Part shown: positions 1 to 7,820 of the stretch, one piece after another
Position numbering within the stretch: the first letter of the stretch is position 1
Layout: each line of letters starts with the position of its first letter
Assembly: GCA_034178815.1 (NCBI GenBank)
Contig: JAXFQS010000146.1
Span: forward strand, 1-25,858
Direction of reading: 5' to 3'
DNA length: 25,858 nt
DNA from: JAXFQS01 sp034178815
Lineage (GTDB): Bacteria > Verrucomicrobiota > Kiritimatiellia > RFP12 > DVOR01
Program-made: the position numbers and the translations under genes
The notes under the pieces: model-generated
The model's database searches: none
What the model saw: the letters and a program-made list of their open reading frames with translations, nothing else
Told to the model about the DNA's origin: nothing

Positions 1-32
1 TGAAGTTCCTGTTCGTGGCGGTACGGTTCCAT
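1..32 (-). CDS. N-terminus of an unidentified leftward protein (partial)
   Basis: Only the first ten codons are in the window. On the minus strand an ATG at 32-30 opens the frame MEPYRHEQEL and runs off the left edge. It is preceded by GAGGAGG (complement of about 36-42), a strong ribosome-binding site at a suitable distance. A sigma-70-like promoter lies at 79-106. The ten residues are too few to name a family. The gene is divergent from the barrel protein gene at 251 and shares its regulatory region. Confidence 0.55.
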   Translation of the reverse strand, partial: MEPYRHEQEL

Positions 33-78
33 AATCCTCCTCGATTCTCGGCCTAGGATGAACAAATAAGGCGTCTTC

Positions 79-106
79 AGTCTAGCAGGCCAAACATAAA
101 TGTCAA
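79..106 (-). promoter_or_regulatory. Sigma-70-like promoter of the leftward gene at the left edge
   Basis: On the minus strand a perfect -35 TTGACA (complement of 101-106) is followed after 16 bp by TAGACT (complement of 79-84), a 4/6 match to TATAAT. The predicted transcript starts near 73, about 40 nt before the ATG at 32. The -35 box overlaps the GACA-N4-TGTC-like site at 93-104, so a protein bound there could repress this promoter (inference). Confidence 0.5.
93..104. promoter_or_regulatory. GACA-N4-TGTC-like palindrome, site 1 (one mismatch)
   Basis: The site reads AACATAAATGTC. It fits the palindrome GACA-N4-TGTC with one mismatch and lies 32 bp upstream of site 2, about three helical turns. 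It overlaps the -35 box of the divergent leftward promoter. It is the weakest of the three sites on its own; the support is its spacing and its AT-rich centre. Confidence 0.4.
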
Positions 107-124
107 GGAAAAGGTGGCAGGCGG

Positions 125-136
125 GACAGATTTGTC
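125..136. promoter_or_regulatory. GACA-N4-TGTC palindrome, site 2
   Basis: The site reads GACAGATTTGTC, with perfect 4-bp arms around an AT-rich centre. It lies 57 bp upstream of the sigma-54 promoter at 192-207, where an enhancer-binding activator would be expected. The same palindrome occurs upstream of glnA at 24128-24139. The binding protein is unknown. Confidence 0.6.
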
Positions 137-165
137 TTTGAGCCAAAATTTCAACCGCTAGTATT

Positions 166-177
166 GACAGAAATGTC
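166..177. promoter_or_regulatory. GACA-N4-TGTC palindrome, site 3
   Basis: The site reads GACAGAAATGTC, with perfect arms. It is 41 bp from site 2, about four helical turns, and ends 15 bp before the -24 element of the sigma-54 promoter. It contains a TTGACA string, but no convincing -10 box follows at the right distance, so I read it as an operator rather than a -35 box. Confidence 0.55.
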
Positions 178-191
178 GCCACCATCCTACT

Positions 192-207
192 TGGCACGCC
201 CTCTGCA
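192..207 (+). promoter_or_regulatory. Sigma-54 (RpoN) -24/-12 promoter of the barrel protein gene
   Basis: The sequence TGGCACG-CCCT-CTGCA matches the RpoN consensus TGGCACG-N4-TTGCA at all positions but one. The invariant GG (193-194) and GC (205-206) have the required spacing. The predicted start is near 218, leaving a leader of about 33 nt before the ATG at 251. glnA has an almost identical promoter at 24040-24025. RpoN promoters need an AAA+ enhancer-binding activator; none is encoded in this window. Confidence 0.75.
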
Positions 208-250
208 AATAGGCAGGCATTGTTCAACTTCACCAAAGGATCTTGCCACT

Positions 251-1075
251 ATGACTGCCAAAAACCGTCTTGGCCTGTTGCTTGCCCTTCTCGGGGCGTT
301 CATGCTTCCCTTCACCCCGTCGCATGCCGAAGAGACCGCCCAGGCGGAGACATCTCCGCTTTCGGCGTTCTCCCTTGATGCGACGCTGGATCTCTATTCG
401 GCCTACCTCTTCCGCGGCATTGTCTACGACAACACGCCGGTCTACCAGCCGGGGCTTGCGCTGGGCTACGACGCCGGCGAAATCGGCTCCTTTTCGATTG
501 CCGCGTGGGCGAACGCGGCGTACGGAAGCGACCGTCCGAAACACGACGAGGGAATCAACGAAATCGACTATACGGTCTCGTGGAGCCGCGACTTCGGGGT
601 GCTCGGCGTAGAGGCGGGCTACTGCTTCTTCACCTTCCCCGGGGCGCACGACGACTTGGATGTGCACGAACTCTTTACCAAGGTCAGCTACAACAATGAC
701 ATTGTCACCCCCTACACCTTTCTCGCGATGGAACTCAACCGCGACTCCGGCACCTACGCCCAGATCGGATTGACCCGCAACTTCGCCCTCATCCCCGACC
801 GACTGACCCTCACCCTCGACGGCTACCTCTCCTGGGGAAGCGCCGCCTACAACCGCTTCTTCTGGGGTGAAGAGGCCGGCAACAGCGCCCTCGACGAATA
901 TGTCCTGACCGCCGCCCTCGCCTACGCCCTGACCGAACAGATCTCCCTCGGCGCAACCGTCGGTCTCTGCGGACTGATCGACGGATCCGTGCGCGACAGC
1001 GAAGTCGGCATGGGCGATGGCGTCGGCGAAGACCTCTATTTCTGGGGCGGGCTCAACCTCGGCGTCTCCCTCTAG
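251..1075 (+). CDS. Outer-membrane beta-barrel protein, TorF/Gcw_chp-like putative porin
   Basis: A 274-residue exported protein. Residues 1-26 form a classical signal peptide ending in the cleavage motif SHA. The mature part alternates aromatic and polar residues as membrane beta-strands do, starts with a strand resembling the Gcw_chp family (LYSAYLFRG), and has tyrosine-rich repeats throughout. The likely role is a small outer-membrane channel, though the substrate cannot be read from sequence. I chose the ATG at 251 over the upstream in-frame ATG at 164. It has AAAGGA ten bases upstream, starts exactly at the signal peptide, and lies downstream of the sigma-54 promoter, whereas 164 lies upstream of it. 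The promoter and flanking palindromes tie it to glnA, so a nitrogen-controlled uptake channel is the best inference. The family call is moderate; the outer-membrane location is firmer. Confidence 0.75.
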   Translation: MTAKNRLGLLLALLGAFMLPFTPSHAEETAQAETSPLSAFSLDATLDLYSAYLFRGIVYDNTPVYQPGLALGYDAGEIGSFSIAAWANAAYGSDRPKHDEGINEIDYTVSWSRDFGVLGVEAGYCFFTFPGAHDDLDVHELFTKVSYNNDIVTPYTFLAMELNRDSGTYAQIGLTRNFALIPDRLTLTLDGYLSWGSAAYNRFFWGEEAGNSALDEYVLTAALAYALTEQISLGATVGLCGLIDGSVRDSEVGMGDGVGEDLYFWGGLNLGVSL

Positions 1076-1105
1076 ACCCTCTATATATACCACACACATG
1101 CCACC

Positions 1106-1140
1106 GGCGGGGAAGAGGCCCCCAAAGCCCCTTCCCCGCC
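1106..1140 (+). terminator. Strong hairpin after the barrel protein gene
   Basis: Ten perfectly paired bases (GGCGGGGAAG with CTTCCCCGCC), then one A-C mismatch, then three more pairs closing a seven-base loop. It begins 31 bp after the stop codon. No clear U-tract follows, so it may act as a Rho-assisted terminator or a 3'-end stabiliser rather than a textbook intrinsic terminator. Confidence 0.6.
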
Positions 1141-1299
1141 CTTCCATTCACGACCAGGCACCGCGCAAAAGATACCCGAGAACCCCCACCGCAGATACCA
1201 ACCCCAGCCCCCAACAGATAGCCACCACCCGCACCGACAGGTAAACACTAACAAACCCCTAACCTGCCAACCTTTTACCCACCCCCGCACGCGATTTCA

Positions 1300-1327
1300 G
1301 TTGAGTTTCATCCCCGAATGGTATAAA
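1300..1327 (+). promoter_or_regulatory. Possible sigma-70 promoter of the alkaline phosphatase gene
   Basis: GTTGAG/TTGAGT at 1300-1306 is followed after 15-16 bp by TATAAA at 1322-1327, preceded by a TGG that could serve as an extended -10. The predicted start is near 1334, about 60 nt before the ATG. No recognisable Pho box was seen. The spacing is slightly short. Confidence 0.4.
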
Positions 1328-1396
1328 CTCCACACCATACTGCGTGCGGCTCGCCAGACCCGCCCGCCGCAGCCCCACACACGAAAGAAGGCACCC

Positions 1397-2755
1397 ATGC
1401 GACACCTCCCGCTCCTGCTCCTGCTCACCACCCTGACAACCCTCGCCGCCCCCACCCCCAAATACATCTTCCTCTTCATCGGCGACGGCATGTCACTCCC
1501 CCAACGCATGACCGCCGAAGAAGTCGCAAAAGCCCTCGGCGAGCCACAACTCGAAATGAACCACCTCCCCCACCAAGCCGTCACCACCACACGCTCCGCC
1601 AACTCCCTCGTCACCGACTCCGCCGCATCCGGCACCGCCATCGCCTGCGGAGAAAAGACCTACAACGGCGCCATCGGGCTCGACCAGACCGGCACCAACC
1701 GCCTGCAATCCTGCGCCGAAGCAGCCAAAGCCGCCGGCCGGAAAATCGGCATCCTCACCACCGTCACACTCAACCACGCCACCCCCGCCGCCTTCTACGG
1801 ACACCAGCGCAACCGCGGCATGGGCTACGAACTCGGACTCGACCTGATCGCCTCCGAATTCGACCTCTTTGCAGGCGGCGGCATTAGCAACCACAACAAC
1901 AAACACTCCCCCAGATACCAAGGCGATATCTACCACCTCGCCCCCTCAAACGGCTACACCCTCGTCCAAGACCCCAACGCCTTCCGGGCCCTCAAACCAG
2001 GCTGCGGCAAAGTCCTCGCCACCCTCGCCAAAGACGCCCTTCCCTACGCCATCGACCGCCAAAACCAAGACATTCCCCTCTCCGAAATACTCCAGAAAGC
2101 CATCGACTTGCTCGACAACCCAAACGGCTTCTTCATAATGACCGAAGGGGGTAAAATAGACTGGCAATGCCACGCTAACGATGCCGCCACCGCCGCCCGA
2201 GAAACCATAGACCTCAACCAAGCCGTGCGCACCGCCCTCGCCTTCGCCAGCCAACATCCCGACGAGACGCTCATCATGGTCACCGGCGACCACGAAACAG
2301 GCGGTTTGACCATGGGATTCGCAGGAACCGGCTACGCAATCTACCCCGATCGCCTCCTGTGCCAAACTTGCTCCCGAGACCAATTTATGAGCCAAGCCAA
2401 GTCAGTCTCAAACGCCGAAGAACTCCGCGAATTGATTACACGCTCTTTTGGTCTTGTCTACGAATCCGGCCACAAGTTGTCCTTGACGCCCGCCGAGCAA
2501 ATCCAGCTCGACGCCGCACGCCAACGCAAGGACAAGCCCGGGGAAAACCAACCTTATGTCCAGGATGAAGGCCGTCTGGCGTCTTGCGCCATACGCATCT
2601 TCAACAACAAATGCGGGCTTGCGTGGACGAGCGGGGCGCATACGGCTTTGCCGGTGATGACGACTGCAAAGGGGTGCGGAGCCGAGCAGTTCACCGGGAT
2701 GATGGACAATACCGACATCTCCCGGCGGATTAAAGCTTTGCTGCAGAATCGTTAG
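1397..2755 (+). CDS. phoA: Alkaline phosphatase (PhoA family, PF00245)
   Basis: A 452-residue secreted or periplasmic phosphomonoesterase that releases phosphate from organic esters. The family hallmarks are intact: metal-binding FIGDGM at 27-32 (Asp30), the nucleophile motif VTDSAASGT at 72-80 (Asp74, Ser75), TEGGKIDWQCH at 249-259 (Glu250, Asp255, His259), TGDHE at 296-300 (Asp298, His299) and SGAHT at 412-416 (His415). Residues 1-18 form a signal peptide. The ATG at 1397 was chosen because it starts the signal peptide and has GAAAGAAGG just upstream; an in-frame ATG at 1301 would place about 30 charged residues before it. Length is normal for the family. The first 1.2 kb is strongly C-rich on the coding strand and the last 150 bp switches to G-rich. 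The next gene follows after 18 bp. Confidence 0.92.
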   Translation: MRHLPLLLLLTTLTTLAAPTPKYIFLFIGDGMSLPQRMTAEEVAKALGEPQLEMNHLPHQAVTTTRSANSLVTDSAASGTAIACGEKTYNGAIGLDQTGTNRLQSCAEAAKAAGRKIGILTTVTLNHATPAAFYGHQRNRGMGYELGLDLIASEFDLFAGGGISNHNNKHSPRYQGDIYHLAPSNGYTLVQDPNAFRALKPGCGKVLATLAKDALPYAIDRQNQDIPLSEILQKAIDLLDNPNGFFIMTEGGKIDWQCHANDAATAARETIDLNQAVRTALAFASQHPDETLIMVTGDHETGGLTMGFAGTGYAIYPDRLLCQTCSRDQFMSQAKSVSNAEELRELITRSFGLVYESGHKLSLTPAEQIQLDAARQRKDKPGENQPYVQDEGRLASCAIRIFNNKCGLAWTSGAHTALPVMTTAKGCGAEQFTGMMDNTDISRRIKALLQNR

Positions 2756-2773
2756 CCTCTCTCTCTTTCGCAG

Positions 2774-3946
2774 ATGGGTACCAAGTTGCGCTACGCCTGC
2801 CGTTCCTGGGGGGCGACTTGTGCCGTTCTGGCGGGGTGTCTGGTGCTCTTTTTGCTACCTGGTTCCAAGGAGTCTCCGGGGCAGCAGGGGGTGAAGGTCT
2901 GCGCCCGCGTGGTGGCGGTGGACGATGGGGATTTGCAGCAAATAGGGCTGTTGAAGATGGGCTCTCAGCATCTGGTGCTGGAGCCATTGGAGGGGGGGGC
3001 GAAAGGGCTGCGAATCAGGGGGGAGAATACGTTGCGGGCGCAGATGGACTTGGACAAGGTTTTCGCGCCGGGAGACCTTTGTCTGGCGGGGATTCTGGGC
3101 AATCCGGGGCCGGAAAGCGTGGCTACGGCGCAGGATCATTATCGGTTGCACTGGTCGTTGCTGCTGTTTGCGCTCTTTCTGATTCTGTTGTTGCTTTTTG
3201 CGGGTGGGACGGGGCTGAAGGCATTCGCGTCGTTCCTATTCAGTTGCCTGGCGATTTGGAAGTTGGTGATTCCGCTCTGCCTTGGGGGATGGTCTCCGGT
3301 ATGGGTGGCGGTGGGGACGGTCTGTCTGTTGACGGCGGTGATAGTCTTTCTCGTGGCGGGGTTCACGGCGAAGGGGTGGACGGCGTTCGGTGGTTCGATG
3401 CTTGGGGTTGTGTCGGGGGCGGGAATGTCTAGGCTCTTCGCCTATCTGCTGAAGGTCAACGGGGCGGTGATGCCTTATGCGCAACCGCTTCTCTACAGCG
3501 GCTACGAATGGCTCGATCTGCGGGAGGTCTTCACGGGGGCGATGATTTTGGCTTCGTCCGGTGCGGTGATGGACTTGGGGATGGATGTGGCGGCGGGGAT
3601 GGCAGAAGTGGTGCGGCACCAGCCATCGATCGGGCGGAGGGAACTGGTGGCGTCGGGGTGGCGCATCGGGCGAAGCGTGGTCGGGACGATGACCACGACG
3701 CTGTTGCTGGCCTACTCGGGGGGCTACCTGACGCTGATGATGGCATTCCACGCGCAGGGTACCGGCCCGGTCGACTTCCTGAACAATCCCTATGTCGCGG
3801 CCGAGTGCGTCAAAACCCTCGTGGGAAGTTTCACCCTCGTGCTCGTGGCGCCCTTTACGGCATTGGCAGGCGGCTTCCTCCTCCGGCCCCGACAGGTGGC
3901 AACCTGTGGCACCGATTCCTGCCAACCCGCGATGCCGGAAGATTGA
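2774..3946 (+). CDS. YibE/F family multipass membrane protein
   Basis: A 390-residue inner-membrane protein. After an N-terminal membrane anchor (about 14-29) comes a soluble beta-rich segment (about 38-115), then seven or so membrane segments from about 127 to 372. The block SSGAVMDLGMD at 261-271, followed by RELVASGWRIGRSVVGTMTTT at about 289-309, is typical of YibE/F (PF07907). The family's biochemical function is not established; transport has been proposed. It lies 18 bp after the alkaline phosphatase and is probably cotranscribed with it. No good ribosome-binding site precedes the ATG, so translation may depend on the upstream gene or the start may be slightly off. It contains a run of eight G near 2992. 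Confidence 0.82.
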   Translation: MGTKLRYACRSWGATCAVLAGCLVLFLLPGSKESPGQQGVKVCARVVAVDDGDLQQIGLLKMGSQHLVLEPLEGGAKGLRIRGENTLRAQMDLDKVFAPGDLCLAGILGNPGPESVATAQDHYRLHWSLLLFALFLILLLLFAGGTGLKAFASFLFSCLAIWKLVIPLCLGGWSPVWVAVGTVCLLTAVIVFLVAGFTAKGWTAFGGSMLGVVSGAGMSRLFAYLLKVNGAVMPYAQPLLYSGYEWLDLREVFTGAMILASSGAVMDLGMDVAAGMAEVVRHQPSIGRRELVASGWRIGRSVVGTMTTTLLLAYSGGYLTLMMAFHAQGTGPVDFLNNPYVAAECVKTLVGSFTLVLVAPFTALAGGFLLRPRQVATCGTDSCQPAMPED

Positions 3947-3978
3947 TACCCGCCGGAGCCGGAGGTACCAATCTTTCA
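3937..3978 (-). repeat. Imperfect palindromic intergenic element, copy 1
   Basis: The arms GGAAGATTGATACC and GGTACCAATCTTTC pair at 12 of 14 positions around a 13-base loop. It spans the stop codon of the YibE/F gene. Read on the minus strand it aligns with the element at 24242-24286: both have TGAAAGATTG-NN-ACCTCC, then GGTA, then ATCTT at similar spacing. It may double as a 3'-end hairpin for the rightward transcript. Confidence 0.45.
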
Positions 3979-3990
3979 TCCGGCTCGTCG

Positions 3991-4032
3991 AAAACAAAAG
4001 GCCGCCCGGCGCAAACTGGCGCACAGACGGCC
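3991..4032 (-). terminator. Intrinsic terminator of the metG operon
   Basis: Read on the minus strand, GGCCGTCTG pairs with CGGGCGGCC at all nine positions (two G-U pairs). After one bulged U the stem continues with four GCGC pairs around a six-base loop. It is followed at once by TTTTGTTTT. It begins 49 bp after the metG stop. The glnA terminator ends in the same nine-base tail. Confidence 0.88.
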
Positions 4033-4080
4033 TCCGGCAACCAGACGGATGCCACGATTGCCCCCACCAATCAGTCGATG

Positions 4081-6087
4081 CTAACGAATCGGAGCCCCAG
4101 GTAGCGCCTCACCATCCGGATTGAGCACAAAAAGCCGCCCGTCCGGATTCGCCGCCGCCAGAATCATTCCCTCCGATACCCCGAAACGCATCTTGCGCGG
4201 CGCCAGGTTCGCCACGAACGCCACGCTCCGCCCAACCAATTGCTCCGGCGCATAGGCCTTGCGGATACCCGCAAAGACCTGACGCGGCCGCCCGTCCCCC
4301 ACATCGAGCAGCACCTTGAGCAACTTCTCAGAGCCCTCAACCGCCTCAGCCGAAAGCACCTTACCCACCCGCAGATCCGCCTTCGCAAAAGTCTCGAAGT
4401 CAACCAACTCCCCCACCGGAGGGAAAGCAGGCACTGGCGCGGAAGGCACATTCGAGACCGACGCCTTCACGACCACCTCGACCGCCTTCGGGTCAATCCG
4501 CACCGCCAAATAGTCATACGGAGCCACCTCGCGGTTGCACCAGACCTCCCCAAGACTCGACCAGACATACGGCCCATCCCCGAGCAACCGCTCCACCTTC
4601 GCCACATACGAAGGCAAAATCGGCTTGAGCAGAATCGCCATAAAACGGAAGAGATTCAGCGTCGCCGTCAAAACCCCCCGCGCCTCCTCGGGATTGACCT
4701 TGACCAACTTCCACGGCTCCCTCGAATCAAAGTACCGATTCGCCTCGTCCGCCATCCCCCGAACCTGCACCATCACCGAACAAAAATCACGCTTCTCGTA
4801 CGCCTGCGCAATAGCATCCAGACGCGACGGCTCCCGGAAACGCCCCAGCAAAGCAGCCCCCTCCGCATCCAAATCCCCCGCACGCCCAGAGAAATTCTTG
4901 TGTAGCATCTGCGCCCCACGAGAGGCCAAATTCGTAATCTTCCCGACCAAATCCGAGTTCACCCGGTTGATGAAATCATCGTCCAGATTCAAGTCCATAT
5001 CGTCCGTCGAGCCGTTCAACTTGCAGGCATAATAGAACCGCAGGGCCGACGCCGGAAGATGCTCCAGCCAAGTCCGCGCACTGATAAAAGTCCCCTTCGT
5101 CTTGCTCATCTTCGCCCCATTGACAGTCAAGAACCCGTGGACGAAAACCTTGGTAGGAGTCTTGTGTCCGGAACAGTGCAACATAGCCGGCCAAAAGAGA
5201 CAGTGGAACCGGACAATATCCTTCCCGATGAAGTGGTACAACTCGGCTTCAGGATTCTCCCAATACTCCTCAAACACCTTCCCGTTGCGCCCGCACCACT
5301 CCTTCAGCGACGCCATATAACCCACCGGAGCGTCTACCCATACATAGAAATACTTCCCCGGAAACCCCGGAATCGGAAAGCCGAAATAGGGCTCGTCGCG
5401 GGAAATGTTCCACCCCCGCAAAGGCTCGCCAAACCACTCCAGAAGTTTGTTCGCCACCGGCAAATCCGTATGCTCCGGAATCCACTTGCGAAGGAACTCA
5501 CGGAACGGTTCCAACTCGAAAAAGAGCTGATCCGACGACTTGCGAACCGGGGGCTTCCCGCATACCGTGCAGCGCGGCTCCTTCAATTCGCTCGAATCAT
5601 AGGTTATCCCGCACGCGTCGCACGAATCGCCATATTGCTCCGTCGCGCCGCACTTGGGACAGATCCCTTTGACGAAGCGGTCGGCGAGGAACATCCGGTC
5701 ATGTTCGCAGTAGAATTGTTCCACCGGAACCTTCCGGACGGCGCCTGCTTTCTGCATCGCGGCAAAGATGGATTCGGAGAATTCCTTGTTTTCCGGGGAA
5801 TTTGTCGTATAGTAGTTATCGAAGGCAATCTCGAAGTCGGCGAAGTCGGCGGCATGCTGGGCATGGCTGCGGGAGATGAGCTCCTCCGGGGTGATTCCTT
5901 CTTTTCTGGCGCGCACCATAATGGGCGTGCCGTGGGTGTCGTCTGCGCAGATATAGACGCATTCGTTACCACGCATTTTCTGGAATCTCACCCAGAAGTC
6001 GGTCTGGAGGTATTCTACGAGGTGACCGATATGGATGGCTCCGTTGGCGTAGGGCAAGGCTGAGGTGACAACGATTCTTCGGCTCAT
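4081..6087 (-). CDS. metG: Methionyl-tRNA synthetase with C-terminal tRNA-binding domain
   Basis: A 668-residue cytoplasmic class I synthetase that charges initiator and elongator tRNA-Met. Visible features are HIGH at 19-22, zinc-binding cysteines C143, C146, C156, C159 plus C173 and C176, KMSKT at 326-330, the helical anticodon-binding region after about 390, and a C-terminal Trbp111/EMAP-II-like OB domain at about 570-660. This is the dimerising, four-cysteine architecture of E. coli type. The start is fixed by the conserved N-terminus (VTSALPYANG). Its ATG overlaps the TGA of the upstream BatD-like gene (ATGA), implying translational coupling. It is the last gene of the leftward operon and ends at a clear terminator. 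Confidence 0.97.
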   Translation of the reverse strand: MSRRIVVTSALPYANGAIHIGHLVEYLQTDFWVRFQKMRGNECVYICADDTHGTPIMVRARKEGITPEELISRSHAQHAADFADFEIAFDNYYTTNSPENKEFSESIFAAMQKAGAVRKVPVEQFYCEHDRMFLADRFVKGICPKCGATEQYGDSCDACGITYDSSELKEPRCTVCGKPPVRKSSDQLFFELEPFREFLRKWIPEHTDLPVANKLLEWFGEPLRGWNISRDEPYFGFPIPGFPGKYFYVWVDAPVGYMASLKEWCGRNGKVFEEYWENPEAELYHFIGKDIVRFHCLFWPAMLHCSGHKTPTKVFVHGFLTVNGAKMSKTKGTFISARTWLEHLPASALRFYYACKLNGSTDDMDLNLDDDFINRVNSDLVGKITNLASRGAQMLHKNFSGRAGDLDAEGAALLGRFREPSRLDAIAQAYEKRDFCSVMVQVRGMADEANRYFDSREPWKLVKVNPEEARGVLTATLNLFRFMAILLKPILPSYVAKVERLLGDGPYVWSSLGEVWCNREVAPYDYLAVRIDPKAVEVVVKASVSNVPSAPVPAFPPVGELVDFETFAKADLRVGKVLSAEAVEGSEKLLKVLLDVGDGRPRQVFAGIRKAYAPEQLVGRSVAFVANLAPRKMRFGVSEGMILAAANPDGRLFVLNPDGEALPGAPIR

Positions 6088-7820
6088 CTGTCTCTCCTGT
6101 TGTCGGATGGGAATGGGGTGTGGGATTCGAGTCGTTCTAGTTCGGAAGCGGGTATTTCGATGCCGCGTTTATGGAGTTCGCTGGCCAATTCGGCTGTCGT
6201 GAGGGCTTTGCCGAGCCAGGCACGAAGTGCGGGAAGGGTTTCTGCGGAAGGGGTTCGGAGGTGCTTTCGGGCGAGGCGTTCGATTGCTTTGTTTTGGTGT
6301 CGCTGCAACCACTCGGGGAGGCATTTGGCGAGCATCTTGAGGATGAGGGCTAGGAGGCAAAGGGCGGGACCGGCGAGCAGGAGTTGAATGAATCGGCTGG
6401 TCAGAAGGGGTTGCGACGGTGGCGGGAGGGGGCCTAGTTGGAGGCCTGCGGGCTGGGGCGGGGTCTCGATGATTGGGGTATCGCCGAAGGGCTCGGGCAG
6501 GGGGGGGAGACCCTGTATCGGGAGGGGTGTGGTGGCAATGGTTTGGTAGGTTCGGCTGTCGGAGTTCCAGTAGGCGAATGGGTAAGAGGGAAGTTCGAGG
6601 GTGCCTTGGCGGAGGGGACGGAGGCGGTAGTGAAAGCGGCGTCCATCTTGAAGGGTTTCGGTCTTGACGGGCTCGGGATCGAGCCTGAATGCTTCGTTTT
6701 TCTGGTGGAGGATAGGCGTTTGGATGTGGTCGGGGCGTATCTCCCCGCGCAGTTCGATGGTGAGTAGAACCGGCTCGCCGAGGTGGGTTCGATAACTATC
6801 GAGGGTTGCCTGGGCGCGCATATTTCTGCCGACTGCGCCGATGAAGTTGGGGGGCTGGTTGGTCTTGTCGGGTAGGGTGACGGTGACGCGGAGGGCGGGG
6901 GAGGCGGCGTAGATGCGGGCGGTTGGCGCGGGGGTGGATGAGGGGGTGTTGGTCGGGAGGTTGCCTTTGAAGATGACGGGGCCGAAGTCGTAGGTTCCAG
7001 ATTGTATGGCTTGGCAGGGATAGTCCAACTGGTACCGCCAAATGCCGTTTGTCCGGTGTACGGGCAGGGCGAAGGGAATGCGGGTTCGGGAGGCGAAGAT
7101 GAAGGGGTTGTCGGAGGTCGTATAGTCGTTGATAGAGAAAGCGGCGCGGTTGGGGGCGGCGGACTTGGCGAGTTTGGAGAGGAAGGGGTTGCGGGCGGGC
7201 TGGATGAGGCTGTCGGGGCGGAAATCGTCTTCAAGGTAGGGGACGATGAGGAGGGGAAGTTGACCGCCGGGAAGGTTTTCGGGGCTCAAGGGGTCGATCT
7301 CGGGCTGTCCGGGACGGGGGGCGACATCGATTTCGAGGCGGACGGTAAAGGGTTCATCCGGGAGCGGATCGGGAGGTATGGCGCAGAGGCGGATTTGGAC
7401 TTCGTTCTGGTCGTCGGGCTTTCTGACGAGGATGGAGTAGGGTTGGCTTCTGATGGTCGATTCCTTGCTACCGAAGACTATCGGGGGTATGTTCAACCGC
7501 CCCGCTTTCCTAGGCACCAACCGGTAGGTATGGATAGTAGCATGCGATTCGACACATTCCCGCGTTCCGTTGACGAGGGTGATGTAACTGGAACTGGAGG
7601 TCTGTTGGCCAAGCGCGTGGACGGTGGCAATCTCGGGGGGAATGTCGAGTTCGGGCTGGGAATGCCTGGTCTGGCTGTCACGCACCTCGACGCGCAGAAT
7701 CACCGACTCGCCCAAATAGATTTCGTCGGGGTCGGCTGAAATCCGAATCGACGGGGTCTTTTGGGCCAGAGCCCCGACCGCCGCGCACGCGACAGACAGT
7801 ACGAGCAAAAGGGCTTTCAT
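6084..7820 (-). CDS. BatD-like protein (oxygen-tolerance family)
   Basis: A 578-residue envelope protein. Residues 1-20 form a signal peptide ending in ALAQ. The next segment (PSIRISADPDEIYLGESV) is a typical BatD opening, and the long middle part is a series of beta-sandwich domains. One membrane helix lies at about 478-505, followed by a basic cytoplasmic tail of about 70 residues. BatD belongs to the Bacteroides aerotolerance (bat) system and usually sits beside von Willebrand factor A proteins BatA/BatB and a MoxR ATPase; none is in this window. The ATG at 7820 overlaps the TGA of the DMT gene, and the TGA overlaps the metG ATG, both as ATGA. An in-frame extension upstream would cover the DMT gene and is rejected. 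The family call rests on architecture and the opening motif. Confidence 0.72.
   Translation of the reverse strand: MKALLLVLSVACAAVGALAQKTPSIRISADPDEIYLGESVILRVEVRDSQTRHSQPELDIPPEIATVHALGQQTSSSSYITLVNGTRECVESHATIHTYRLVPRKAGRLNIPPIVFGSKESTIRSQPYSILVRKPDDQNEVQIRLCAIPPDPLPDEPFTVRLEIDVAPRPGQPEIDPLSPENLPGGQLPLLIVPYLEDDFRPDSLIQPARNPFLSKLAKSAAPNRAAFSINDYTTSDNPFIFASRTRIPFALPVHRTNGIWRYQLDYPCQAIQSGTYDFGPVIFKGNLPTNTPSSTPAPTARIYAASPALRVTVTLPDKTNQPPNFIGAVGRNMRAQATLDSYRTHLGEPVLLTIELRGEIRPDHIQTPILHQKNEAFRLDPEPVKTETLQDGRRFHYRLRPLRQGTLELPSYPFAYWNSDSRTYQTIATTPLPIQGLPPLPEPFGDTPIIETPPQPAGLQLGPLPPPSQPLLTSRFIQLLLAGPALCLLALILKMLAKCLPEWLQRHQNKAIERLARKHLRTPSAETLPALRAWLGKALTTAELASELHKRGIEIPASELERLESHTPFPSDNRRDR

Larger units (their letters stand above)
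1076..1396. other. 321-bp intergenic region, C-rich on the plus strand
   Basis: It contains the terminator-like hairpin at 1106-1140 and a possible promoter at 1300-1327. I see no convincing gene. Rightward open frames through it have no ribosome-binding site and merge into the phosphatase frame. Confidence 0.6.

Noticed and set aside
164..169. TTGACA as a -35 box for the barrel protein gene.
   Set aside because: No acceptable -10 hexamer lies 16-18 bp downstream. The same bases form part of a GACA-N4-TGTC palindrome, and a much better sigma-54 promoter follows.
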